This document shows positions 28,551-39,100 of a stretch of 64,000 bases of DNA, in pieces. The stretch covers positions 1 through 64,000 of the forward strand of contig SLNO01000046.1 of assembly GCA_007132975.1 (NCBI GenBank), in the 5' to 3' direction. The notes beneath the pieces are model-generated. The model was given only the letters and a program-made list of their open reading frames with translations, searched no databases and was not told the DNA's origin. Numbering within the stretch: the stretch's first letter is position 1; every line of letters starts with the position of its first letter. Both the position numbers and the translations under genes were made by a program. This stretch comes from Balneolales bacterium (GTDB lineage: Bacteria; Bacteroidota; Rhodothermia; Balneolales; Natronogracilivirgulaceae).

Positions 28551-31500
28551 ATGTATGTCCTGAATTCCCATTCGTTACCGTTGCCAAAACCGGGAGCGGT
28601 GGGGTCAGGGACAGTTTCACCACTTGCGTCGGTTGTGAATGCCGGAGCATAGCGGGGCGAGAACTCATCCAGAGTACGGTATGTGCCACGTACACCAATG
28701 CGTGTTCGCGGCATGTTGAACCAATCCTGATTGATCAGTGCATAAGACACATCGGCCATGAGCTGCAACGGGAAAGTCAAGTTGAAGTCACGGTGGTAGT
28801 CGTAAGGCCCCCAGTCGTTGACGCGCGCAAATGAATTCAGCATGAGGTTGCGGTAAATGAGGCGCAGGTCACCGCCATAGCGGCTAACGGTACGCGGATC
28901 ACTGCCATTGGCCTGGGCATCACCGCCGTACATCCGGGCAATAATTCCAAAATCAGGGCTCAATCGCGACACAATTCTTGCGTGAACTTCCCACAAGTCT
29001 TTTGCCGGAGGTGCACCGGGGAACGCAAAAGTAGTACGTCCATCAGGAAGGATACCGATGGCAGCATCCTGTGTGGTGGGCAGGTGACGGTAAACAAAGC
29101 CGACACTAGCAGCAAACGGCGAATCCTCGCGGTAATCGTTGTTCCAGTCGAAGAAATAGGTGGCAGGGGTCGGGTCGAAAGTTATCAGCAACTCCCCGGC
29201 AACCATCTCACGGTTGGCACGCACTACAAACGGATCATCGAGGATGTTTCTCGGACGTGCCGCACCACCCGCATCGGCAGGAACGGGACCTTCAATGGGC
29301 TGCTGCCACATGAAGTTTGGTGCGATCTGGAAATTGCCCAACTGATAGGCAATACCCGTGAGTACATTGTACTGGTTACCACTGCCGGTATCCTTGAGCT
29401 GCCACCCTGTGAATGTCATGGTCTGATCATAACCGCCTTGTGCCACAAGGCCCATTATGGCCGACTGTGCATACCAGTTGAAGTTACCACGCTGGAATGT
29501 AAGTTTGATTTTACCACCCCAGTTATCCTCGGGCTTGATTTCGTCAACAAAAACGTTGCTGGATCCGTCGCTGTTTTCACGGTAAATCTGAAATTCACGG
29601 CTCACAAGTGGTCGTCCGGCCCAGATAACACCCGCTTCCACTCCCAGCGGACCGAAATCGCGGCCACCGGCAAAAGTTACACGGCGTGTTTGAGGCTGGG
29701 GAATGGCGAAAGAACTTTCTGCATCACCTTGACGGGCAATATCCTCGTGATAGATGACGGCCATATCCCAGGGGCCCGGCCGGTAGCGATACTTGAGAAG
29801 GAAACCTGGATTGGCACCCCACCAAAGCTGGGGACCAAATGCAAATTTCAAACCACTGAACTGCCTGCGGCCTTCAGCTTCAAAACCGAATGGTGCAATG
29901 CCGTTATAGATATCGATGTTATCGCCGTAATTGGCTTCTGGATAAAGCCCGAAAAAGTCACCTTCATATCCCCAATGATAGCGGCCGGTGCGATAGAATC
30001 CTTCAAGGTTGAAATAGCGGTGATTCCATCTGTAGCTGGCATTGTAAACTTTGAATCGGTTTACATCCTCAAACTCGGTAATGCCTTCAGGTGTAATGAC
30101 CTCTACCGGGCGACCCCTGTTTTCATAGAAAATTTCATCAATCGGGTTCTGAGCTACATTGCCAAGGATATTGAACTGGATTTCGGCATGCATGTCAGGA
30201 GTTGGTTCTGCTTCCAGGCCGATGTAGAAAGACTGCATGTGGTCGAAACCTTGTTCATTTGGAAAACGCCGCACATTCGGATCAGCACTTTCAGGGGTGG
30301 TAATCTTGTTCCCTCCGGTATTGAAGGTTGCAAAATCAGCTGTAAAACGGCTCAGTCGGATTCCGGACAGGCGGTCTACACGCAATGCCGCACGATCACC
30401 CCGGGCCCGCAGCTCCGCATCCATGATATTGATGTTAGCAAAATGACTGTTGATGCTTTCCATCGTGGTACCAGGGGCGTAGACATCAAGCCGATGGGCT
30501 TGCTGCAAAACATAGTAAGCAGCACGTGGGAAAAGCTCAAAATGACCGGCAGCGTTGGTTGGACCCTTGGCCGTGATGCCAAACCACTCTTCGTTCATGT
30601 TGTTTTCACCTTCCACATAATCCCATTGATAACCGCCATTTGCCCATGTGGCTTCTGTATTATGCACATCCAGATCTTCGGTCTGTCCGTGCTTCCACCA
30701 ACCGTCGCTCCACTGGAAAGTAAAGCCACCTATAGAGTTGTTCGCACGTCCCATGCCGGCAGCATTCTGATAAATATCAAGCCAGTTCAGGCGCTTGTAA
30801 TGGGCCTGCATAAGCTGATCTTCCTGGTTGGTCCTGGCATTGAATGAGTCGGAGCCAAATTCCGTCAACAGTACGGGCTTGCCATATTCTGCAGCAACCC
30901 GATCATACAAATCTGTAAAAGTTTCGCCTCTGTATGTGTTGGTGCCAAAAATATCCACATCAGGGGCCAGTTCGACAATCAGCTCCAAAAACAACAAGTC
31001 ACCGTTGCAAAGTGCTATCGGCACATTGTCATCAATCGCTTTCATGGCAACGGCTGCATCGTTGAAGAGCTCATACATTGCTCTGGCCCTGATTGTCGAC
31101 TGCTGATCTTCAACGGGAATATCTTCCGTTTCAGCGCCACCCCAGAACAGGCCGTAGTTGTTTTCATTTCCCAAGAGGAAAAGCAGCAATCCTCTGGTAC
31201 CTTTGAACTCCTCGACCAGTTCGGTTACCTCCCTCAGAAGCAGCTCTTGAACCCTTGGGTCTGAATATTCGGTATTGGCCATCCAGCCGTCATTCAGCAT
31301 CACACCATAGCGACCAAAGGAATGGTTCAGCATGGTATATATACCGAAGTTGTCATAGATGTATTCAACCCACTTTGGTGCAATACCTGTATAAACCCGG
31401 ATTGCGTTTACGTTCATATTACGCAGCAGGCCCATTTCATAGTCCAGAGCGTTTTTAATGAACTGGTCTGGCTTACCCCAGAAATCGTATTCATAGTTGG

Positions 31501-31678
31501 TGCCGATCGGGAAGTAATCCCAGTTCATACCGTTGATCATTAACGGCTCACCATCCACAAGCATGCGCCAACCATCAGCACGCTCTTCCAGTTCCACGCG
31601 GCTGGCCTGAGCCATCGTCGATGCAGATATGCATGTTATCATCGATAACATGAAAAATAGTTTGCTTAGTCTATTCAT
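28535..31678 (-). CDS. Clan GH-A glycosidase fused to a C-terminal outer-membrane beta-barrel-like domain
   Basis: Signal peptide; GH motifs LLGNENNYGLF and VLLTEFGSDSF; ~600 aa C-terminal half with alternating amphipathic strands (RWNHRYFNLEGFYRTGRYHWGYEG, GNFNWYAQSAIMGL, ...EWEFRTYIQITL). Confidence 0.7.
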   Translation of the reverse strand: MNRLSKLFFMLSMITCISASTMAQASRVELEERADGWRMLVDGEPLMINGMNWDYFPIGTNYEYDFWGKPDQFIKNALDYEMGLLRNMNVNAIRVYTGIAPKWVEYIYDNFGIYTMLNHSFGRYGVMLNDGWMANTEYSDPRVQELLLREVTELVEEFKGTRGLLLFLLGNENNYGLFWGGAETEDIPVEDQQSTIRARAMYELFNDAAVAMKAIDDNVPIALCNGDLLFLELIVELAPDVDIFGTNTYRGETFTDLYDRVAAEYGKPVLLTEFGSDSFNARTNQEDQLMQAHYKRLNWLDIYQNAAGMGRANNSIGGFTFQWSDGWWKHGQTEDLDVHNTEATWANGGYQWDYVEGENNMNEEWFGITAKGPTNAAGHFELFPRAAYYVLQQAHRLDVYAPGTTMESINSHFANINIMDAELRARGDRAALRVDRLSGIRLSRFTADFATFNTGGNKITTPESADPNVRRFPNEQGFDHMQSFYIGLEAEPTPDMHAEIQFNILGNVAQNPIDEIFYENRGRPVEVITPEGITEFEDVNRFKVYNASYRWNHRYFNLEGFYRTGRYHWGYEGDFFGLYPEANYGDNIDIYNGIAPFGFEAEGRRQFSGLKFAFGPQLWWGANPGFLLKYRYRPGPWDMAVIYHEDIARQGDAESSFAIPQPQTRRVTFAGGRDFGPLGVEAGVIWAGRPLVSREFQIYRENSDGSSNVFVDEIKPEDNWGGKIKLTFQRGNFNWYAQSAIMGLVAQGGYDQTMTFTGWQLKDTGSGNQYNVLTGIAYQLGNFQIAPNFMWQQPIEGPVPADAGGAARPRNILDDPFVVRANREMVAGELLITFDPTPATYFFDWNNDYREDSPFAASVGFVYRHLPTTQDAAIGILPDGRTTFAFPGAPPAKDLWEVHARIVSRLSPDFGIIARMYGGDAQANGSDPRTVSRYGGDLRLIYRNLMLNSFARVNDWGPYDYHRDFNLTFPLQLMADVSYALINQDWFNMPRTRIGVRGTYRTLDEFSPRYAPAFTTDASGETVPDPTAPGFGNGNEWEFRTYIQITL

Positions 31679-31960
31679 TACTTTTAGGCTTCTTTGATTA
31701 GAGTTGTTTACAGATTGTTGTTTGGAAAACAGTCTTTACGGCAGGTTTTCCCGAAGTCACATTTGAAGTTCACACGAAATTCAAGTGCAGGTTGTTGACG
31801 CAAAACAGTTATTGCTCCATAATTTTTCAGTGAGGCTTTCAGATAATATTTAACCCCATTAATAAATCATGAACTTTTTTACATTTTTTATAAAAATGTT
31901 TGTTCCAGAAAGGGTAATTGACATGCAGGTGGCTTTTATCCTATGCCTCATACCGGAATA

Positions 31961-32000
31961 AAAAATCCCCCCCGAATCCCTTGCAGACTCGGGGAGGATT
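31961..32000 (-). terminator. Rho-independent terminator
   Basis: AATCCtCCCCGA...TCGGGGgGGATT followed on the minus strand by a T-run; downstream of the 32016 gene. Confidence 0.85.
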
Positions 32001-32015
32001 CACTCATCACTATAA

Positions 32016-34037
32016 CTATTTGACCAGCATCATTTTGCGTGTGCTGACAAAATCACCGGCCACAAGGCGATAGATGTAGACACCCGACGTCAAGTTCATT
32101 GCGTCAAATGTCACCGTGTGGCTTCCGGCAGCCTGTTCCGCGTTCACCAGTGACATCACCCGCTGCCCCAGAACATTATACACATCCAGAGTCACATGGC
32201 TGGAATGCGGCAGCTGATAGGAAATGGCCGTGGTCGGGTTGAACGGGTTGGGATAGTTCTGATTCAGTGCGAATGCCTTCGGCGCATCGGGCTCAAATTC
32301 CGATGAAGTTGTTTCCAAGACTTCTACCTGGACATGGTCAATGTAGATAACACTGCCATCGTTCTCCTCGAAGTTCATCGCTATGCCGTAACGCATGGAG
32401 TGTTGCGCACTGGCAGCATCCACCTCGTGATCATAGCTGTACATGGTCCACTCATCACTGAGGGTAACCCCAACGCCCGGATGGCTCGGATAACGCGCCC
32501 ATCCGCCACTTTCCGGCAATCCAAGATAAATATTGGCCCGGCGGGTATCGGTATCTGCCTTCATCCAAAGAGTGACCCTGATAAGATCTCCTTCTGCGGC
32601 AAAGAAGGGCTCGTTTACAGCTTCCACGTGCCAGTCATTTTCTGTGTTTCCATCCCACTCACCGAAATCAACGCGCAGTGCGCGATCGCCTTCATGGGCA
32701 TCTTCGACGATTTCCATTGTAGCGTTGCCGGCTATATTGTTGAACGTCCAGGCGGGTACCTCAACATCATTGACATTGCCGGTGTCGCTTTCCCCAAAGC
32801 TGCCATTGAAATTGATGATATCACCGACGGAATGAGGGGGCTGCGGAATCGTCTCATCACCGTTCTCATCCACACCGACCACTGTAAAACCGTCAAATAC
32901 GATATTGTCGAAGTAGATGACGTTATCCTGTCCACGATTATCCTGGAAATCCGGGAACACGGAAATGCCGTTGAACGGTTCGCCATCAGGGTTGTTAATG
33001 CGATCGGAGAAATCAAGGACGATTTCTTCCCACACTTCGGTTTGGGTATTGGCCACTAAGATCTCTGGCTCCGCCCAGCCGGATGCGGTTTCCAGCTTGA
33101 TGCCGACATTGCTGATCTCGGTTTTCCAAACCATTATGGAAATGGTCGGGTTTTCATCGTCGATAAGGAATGTAAAGCCTCCTCTTCCTGTGGTTCCCGC
33201 CCAGGGAGCGCCACCGGAACGGGCCGTAAATGCCCCGACCCGCTCAGAGGTGTTAATACCGGAGGCATCCGGGTTGTCGATGATTTGAAGCGGGGGATTG
33301 TCTTCATTTTCGAATGTTATCCAGTTCCAGTCGGCTCCGCTGCCATCCACCTCAAAATCAACTGGTTCAACAGGATAACCTTCAAATCCTCCGTTGTCGC
33401 CGTTGTCGCCATTGTCTCCGTTATCACCATTATCACCGTTGTCGCTCAGTGAAAAACCTTCAAATACGATATTATCGAAGTAGACGACGTTTTCCTGTTC
33501 ACGATCATGGAAATCCGGGAACACGGAAATACCGTTGAAGGGTTCACCATTTGGGGGATTTTCACGGCCAGTGAAATCGATAACGATTTCTTCCCACTCG
33601 TTCACCTTGGTGTTAGCCACTTTGATTTCTCCTTGTGACCAGTCCGAAGCAGTTTCCAGTTTGATCCCGACATCGCTGATCTCAGTTTTCCAAACCATAA
33701 TTGATATGGTCCTGTTTTCTGCGTCAAAATAAAATGACTCCCCACCGGTCCCTCTTGATCCCGCCCAAGCGGCACCATCAGAGCGAGCCGTGAATTTGGC
33801 AACCCTGTCAGATGTGTTGATACCGGAGTCATCCGGGTTGTCGATGAACTCTAGCGGGGGGTTATCACCATTTTCAAATGTCACCCACTCCCAGTCGGCA
33901 CCATTACCATCCACCTCAAAATCGAGTGGTGCGACTTCATCCTGCGCCATGGCCTGATTGAACAGACCTGACGCTCCGAAGCCCATAAATAGTAAAATAA
34001 AAAGTTGAATTGACAAGCTATGTAGAGTCTTTTTCAT
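32016..34037 (-). CDS. Secreted multi-CBM-like protein: two near-identical domains, a CBM4/9-like domain and T9SS sorting domain
   Basis: Signal peptide; duplicated VDFEVDGxGADWxWxTFENxDNPPLxxIDNPDxSGINTSxRV...FDNIVF domain; third jelly-roll; CTD QNYPNPFNPTTAISYQLP. Confidence 0.8.
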   Translation of the reverse strand: MKKTLHSLSIQLFILLFMGFGASGLFNQAMAQDEVAPLDFEVDGNGADWEWVTFENGDNPPLEFIDNPDDSGINTSDRVAKFTARSDGAAWAGSRGTGGESFYFDAENRTISIMVWKTEISDVGIKLETASDWSQGEIKVANTKVNEWEEIVIDFTGRENPPNGEPFNGISVFPDFHDREQENVVYFDNIVFEGFSLSDNGDNGDNGDNGDNGDNGGFEGYPVEPVDFEVDGSGADWNWITFENEDNPPLQIIDNPDASGINTSERVGAFTARSGGAPWAGTTGRGGFTFLIDDENPTISIMVWKTEISNVGIKLETASGWAEPEILVANTQTEVWEEIVLDFSDRINNPDGEPFNGISVFPDFQDNRGQDNVIYFDNIVFDGFTVVGVDENGDETIPQPPHSVGDIINFNGSFGESDTGNVNDVEVPAWTFNNIAGNATMEIVEDAHEGDRALRVDFGEWDGNTENDWHVEAVNEPFFAAEGDLIRVTLWMKADTDTRRANIYLGLPESGGWARYPSHPGVGVTLSDEWTMYSYDHEVDAASAQHSMRYGIAMNFEENDGSVIYIDHVQVEVLETTSSEFEPDAPKAFALNQNYPNPFNPTTAISYQLPHSSHVTLDVYNVLGQRVMSLVNAEQAAGSHTVTFDAMNLTSGVYIYRLVAGDFVSTRKMMLVK
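33389..33448 (-). repeat. 9-bp microsatellite coding for (Asn-Gly-Asp)n linker
   Basis: ccgttgtcgccgttgtcgccattgtctccgttatcaccattatcaccgttgtcg encodes DNGDNGDNGDNGDNGDNGG. Confidence 0.9.
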
Positions 34038-34061
34038 ATAAATTCGGTGTTGTTGGGTTCT

Positions 34062-34075
34062 TGGAAACGCTTCCA
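34062..34075. promoter_or_regulatory. LacI-family operator candidate (TGGAAACGCTTCCA)
   Basis: Identical to the site at 14687; 25 bp upstream of the 34037 start. Confidence 0.75.
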
Positions 34076-34562
34076 GTTAGGATTGTTCTCACTATATATG
34101 CAATTATTTTTCATAAAACAAGTTTATTTTTCATAATTTTTGCTCTGCCAATTCAACAAACCACACAAGCATTCTCATGAAGAAAAACATGCCGCGCAGA
34201 TACTTCCAAATAGTGTCAAATCAACTATTATATTGTTTTACAGATAATTGGATACCGTTCATTCAGAATTGTGATTAAGCTTTCTTTTGGTTTTCTACCA
34301 GCCAATTCTGTCCATAAGACAATATCAGATGAATTAATCACGTCCATTCCGCGTGCCATGTAATTCATAATTATACAAAACAATGAAAATTTTTGCACTT
34401 CAACTTGAAGTGTCCCCTTGTTGTAAAAGTTATATTCAGCTGCATCCAAAGGATATTCGGCAACACGCCATCGCACAAAATGCTCCCAGTAGCACTGGAT
34501 ATGCTTGTCACAAATGCACAGCAGATTTATCGATTCAACCAGTAATGGCATTTAAAAGCGGA

Positions 34563-35993
34563 CTACAGCTCTCCCCTCCGACGAACCAGCTCATCCTTGA
34601 TCTCATTGGCACGCTCTTCCGTAAGGTCGTATCCCCACATGACCCATACTGCCAGAGAGGCTGTCACAGCGGGAATGATAATATCGGCCAGTCTGAGGTT
34701 TATCATGGTTTCCGCCGTCTGGACCGCGGCATTCTGGTCAAAGCCAACAAGTTTAAGCACAAGCCCGCTAAGTACCAGCGCCACACCATGACCCAGCTTC
34801 ACCATCCACCAGTATATGGCCCCGAAAGTCCCCTCTTTGCGCGGCATGCCGTTATGCAGCTCGTCAAGGTCGCAAACATCGGCCGTCATACTCATCATCA
34901 GGGTAAACAGTCCACCGATGCCAAAGACCATTAGCGGGATGGGCATGAACATAAGCCATGGGTTTTCTGGTGAAAAGCCCCACCACTTAAGGATATACCC
35001 CACAATCGAGATCAAGGTTGATATGACAAACGCATTGCGCTTGCCGACCCTGTTGGCTATCCAGGTGATCACCGGGATGACCAGAAAGGCTGTCATGGCC
35101 GCGCTCACCGTCGAGAACCAGGCCGGCCAGGACCCTGCGGCACCATAATCCCCGTTGAATATGTAGAAAAGGATGATGAAATAGCTGAAAGACGCGACCA
35201 TCTGAAAACCATTGAAGACCAGGAAGGTGGCACCGCAAAGCCGGACAAACGGTCTGTTTTTCGCAACTTCCACAATTTTTGATATCAAATCCTTGAAGTT
35301 TTTGGCAATGGATTTGAAATTGAGATCGGCGCGGTTGGTAATGCGAGTTTGATCCGCCTCCTTGCAGAACAGCCCGGGCAGGATCCCAAAGATCATGCAT
35401 GCAGCGCCGACCACAACCGCCAGACGGTGAACCCCTTCCGCCTGTGTTTCAAACAGGTCCGGATTGGCAATGATTACCCAGAACCAGGGCACGATCATCC
35501 ATGCCAGCTGCCCGATGGTCTGTGCAAACCCCATGAGCCGGGTCCGCTCGTTATAATCCGGGGTCATTTCATATCCCAAACCGATGAGCGGTGTCGAAAA
35601 AATGGTATTGGCCGTGATGAACAGGAGTGAAAAAAGCAGGAAATACCAGAAATTATATGTTTGGGATCCGTCCGGATCAAGTTGCCACAACAGAATGAAT
35701 ATCGTACCAGCCAAAATGGCACCTAAAAATATATACGGTCTTCTGCGCCCAAAACGCGACTTGGTGTTGTCAGAGATATATCCCATAATGGGATCCGTAA
35801 TGGCATCCCACAATCGTGGCAACCCACCGAGCAGACCGGCCAGGAACGGATCTATGCCAAAAGCTGTAAGCAGAAAGAACTGAAAGACACCAAGCGCGCC
35901 CGGAAGCAAATTATTGACAAGGTGTCCGGACCCAAACGCCGCTTTCTGAAGCACCGGTATTTTGTATTTCGAGGGTGTTGCATGGTCTGACAT
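34563..35993 (-). CDS. GPH/MelB-type MFS sugar:cation symporter
   Basis: TDPIMGYISDNTKSRFGRRRPYIFLGAI; same length (476 aa) and strong similarity to 19586..21016 product. Confidence 0.9.
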   Translation of the reverse strand: MSDHATPSKYKIPVLQKAAFGSGHLVNNLLPGALGVFQFFLLTAFGIDPFLAGLLGGLPRLWDAITDPIMGYISDNTKSRFGRRRPYIFLGAILAGTIFILLWQLDPDGSQTYNFWYFLLFSLLFITANTIFSTPLIGLGYEMTPDYNERTRLMGFAQTIGQLAWMIVPWFWVIIANPDLFETQAEGVHRLAVVVGAACMIFGILPGLFCKEADQTRITNRADLNFKSIAKNFKDLISKIVEVAKNRPFVRLCGATFLVFNGFQMVASFSYFIILFYIFNGDYGAAGSWPAWFSTVSAAMTAFLVIPVITWIANRVGKRNAFVISTLISIVGYILKWWGFSPENPWLMFMPIPLMVFGIGGLFTLMMSMTADVCDLDELHNGMPRKEGTFGAIYWWMVKLGHGVALVLSGLVLKLVGFDQNAAVQTAETMINLRLADIIIPAVTASLAVWVMWGYDLTEERANEIKDELVRRRGEL

Positions 35994-36186
35994 GTCTTTG
36001 ATCTATTTAGGTTGTTCAAAAGGTCAGATCTTCCGGCATTATCATTGCAAATCGTGCGAATTATTCGGAGGCCTGGCCGCCTCATGGCAGCACGAATCGC
36101 AGCTGTACAGCAGCAATGAATATGTTTGGCAGAACTGTATGCAAAGTCAAGAAGTTAATTTTTAGGAAATTCCTGCCTTTTTAAAT

Positions 36187-39100
36187 TCAGACAAGATGTT
36201 CTTGCTGCAAGGCGACACGGACTTCCGCAACCTCACCTGTCCTCTGGAATATTTTGTCACTTGTGCTTTCTTCCAGGCTCAATCCGCTGACTTGACGCAC
36301 CGTGCCATCTGCAAAAACTATTTGTGTCCGATCCTCAGAGCCGGTCTGGTACACCACCGGAACCTGACAAACTGAGAAGCATAGCGCATTTTGCGGAATT
36401 TCCATGCGACGAACCTCCTGCTCCACAGTTACAAAATCAAGGGAGCCGGGCTCCGTTGAGAACATTTTTTTGCGCAACAGGCGCGGACGGAACGACAACC
36501 GGCCCTGCTCCACAAATACGCCGAGTTCAAAGATACTCACAAGAATGTCTTCCTTGACCTGTCCTGTCATGCCAGGTTGCTGCGCGCCCCGGTGGAGTGG
36601 AGTATGGGAGTAGGGATCTGTTGGATAAGCGCCGTACTCTTCCGGGGATTTGTGGATTCCAATGCCCTCTCCGATTTCGTAATAATGGTTCCTGAGGCTA
36701 CGGATCGCAGCTTCATCATCGCGGCGTCTGACCGCCTCCAGACAAACCTCCTGGACAGCAAGGTGCAGTTTGGATACCATGTGCCAGTAAATGGAACCCA
36801 ACCCTTCATAAGCAAAAAAGGTGCCTGAGCGACCTGTGAAGGCCTTGTGGTTGAAAACCTTCTCAAAGATATCCAGCACTTTTCCCTTCTCTTTTTCGAC
36901 AAGTTCCCCGTACCCGGCAGATGCCAATTCCTTCAAAGCCGCTTTCAGGTCTCCGGCATTCCGGAAGTTGCCGTTGAAGTGGAAACCGCCGGATACATCC
37001 TTCAATATCACCATCAGATTGCCGTCATCCACGAGTTTTTGGAGAAGGCGGGATTCCCGGACCAGTGATTCCGGAATGTTGTTCCTCTCAAGGAAGCCGG
37101 GCAGTTCCTTATTGGGATACAGCATGAAGCTGTTCTGGTCTTCCCTGTACAGGGTACTGCGGCGCAGGGCATCCAGCAGTTTTACGGCTTGGTCAGACCC
37201 CAGATATCCCGAACTAAGCACGGCTACCTGACCTTCCAGCATTTCACTCAGATGGGAAATCGCAATCCCGTCACCTTCGAAACTCATGATATTATAGGCG
37301 TGATACAGATGGTCCGGCCTTCTGTTGGCATCAATGGAATGTTCCATCCAGTCGATCGACACATCCAGAAAAGCGGAAATCTGAGCAAGAGTAATCGTGG
37401 ATTTATGCCCTCTGAAACCGTGCTCGTAGATAAGGCTCCGGTAATCGCTGCCCGCACATCCGAGCGCGTCGGTCACGATTTTTCGGCTTTGGTTGTCAAT
37501 GGTACCATCAAGAAGTCCGCGATGCTCATTCAGTATCTGATGGATGCGATCAAAAAGGTCGCCAAGCTCGGTGGAAACCTTTACATCCTCGACGTCCGAA
37601 GTGTCAATGATCCCTTCGATGAATCTCAGGAAACGTCTCAGGTAGCACAGGGTCACCATGGAGACACCGTTGCCGACCAGTGCATTATTTGCGTCGTTCC
37701 ACTCCGGTCTTTGTGTGTTCAACCAGATCCCGCCTTCCGGAATAAAGTTGGATAACTTGGCAAGTACCGTGGCAAGGATCTTTTCCAGGAAGTTCACCCG
37801 GTGAATATCTTTGGTTTTATTGCCAAGCAGGGCTGAGTCGGCCCCGTCTTTTGCCATATTGGCCCGCAGCACACGATCCATTGTTTCATCAAAATCAATC
37901 GTGTTTTTTGGATCCTGGACAATCTCATCATATGGCTTGATGCGGTATGGCACGTTGGCATAGGCGAAGTAGTCACTGTTGAACAGCCCTTCAAGCGCAT
38001 CCGGCTGGTGCTTCTGGTAAAATTCAAGGAATTTGAGAAGATATATGATCTGATGGTCGCCCCAATACCCAATGTACGACCAGGGGTTATCCGGTTCTAT
38101 GGTCTCCCAGTCGAAGCCGTCCTTGGTCACACGGTAGGGATTGTACCCGTCAAAGGTGCTGGCGTTCAAAAATTTGAAGATCATCCCTTCGATGAATCTG
38201 GGATAGGAATGGACAAGCGCCTCCCAGTTCTGAAAAATGTCCCGCCAGTTGCCTTCGTAATCCAGGATTTTTGAACCGTCCAGTTCATTGTTGGTATTGA
38301 TGGAAAACCTGTTCCACGGACGACTGGGATCTCCGTGCCGCCGGCTGAATTTCAGGGGAAGATATTCCTTGCAGAGGCGATAGAGGTCGGGATCTTTACA
38401 GTCGGTGAGCAGGTCGTAGAGATCATTCGCATAAAAGGTTTCGGATAGCCGGCCCAGATGCGCACTATTGTTTTCCAGAACCTTTCTGCTTGCTTTTCGC
38501 AGATAGCTTACCAAGTCTCTTTTTTCGATCTGGTAGTTGTTGTCGAAGGTGCCCCCACGCATTATGTTGAACAGCACGTTCGAGTAGTGGCGGGCATCAG
38601 ATACCGGGTCGGCTGTAAGACGTTTTCCATCAGCTCCGGCTACAAGCTTTTCGAGTTCCCGGGATCCGTTCTGAATATCCTGCTCCACAAGCTGATCCAG
38701 ATCAGGGTCTTCCATGATCTTTTTGTTCAGTGCTATGACCTGGGCGCTGCTCTGGTTCACATTGGCAACAATTTTCCAGGAGCGGCTGGCCTTGGCCTTT
38801 AAAAGTATTTCAGTATGGATGAAGTAGGCCCCCTTTTCACCTTTGACGTCGTGCTCATCCACAAGAGGAACCTGATTGCGGAAATTGTCGAGTTGAAGTG
38901 ATGATAGCAGATACCCAGGCTGTTCCAGGCCAAGTGACCAGGCCACGTTGGCTTTGAGTGCTTCGCTTGGTTCAGCCCGGTCCACAATGATTGCGCTCAG
39001 GGCGTAAATTCCAAGACCGGAATCTTCCACAAGTTCGCTTCGCTTGTAGGCATCCACAAGGTTGCTCGAAGCGTTCTGCATCTCAGGCTCCACGCCGTAG

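Noticed and set aside
28982-30847. 621-aa plus-strand ORF
   Set aside because: Exactly antisense to the GH-barrel gene; no signal, no recognisable domain. The opposite strand encodes a clear glycosidase, so this is a shadow ORF.
34228-34551. 107-aa minus-strand ORF between operator and GPH transporter
   Set aside because: AT-rich intergenic DNA, no recognisable family or signal; could be spurious or a fossil, not supportable.
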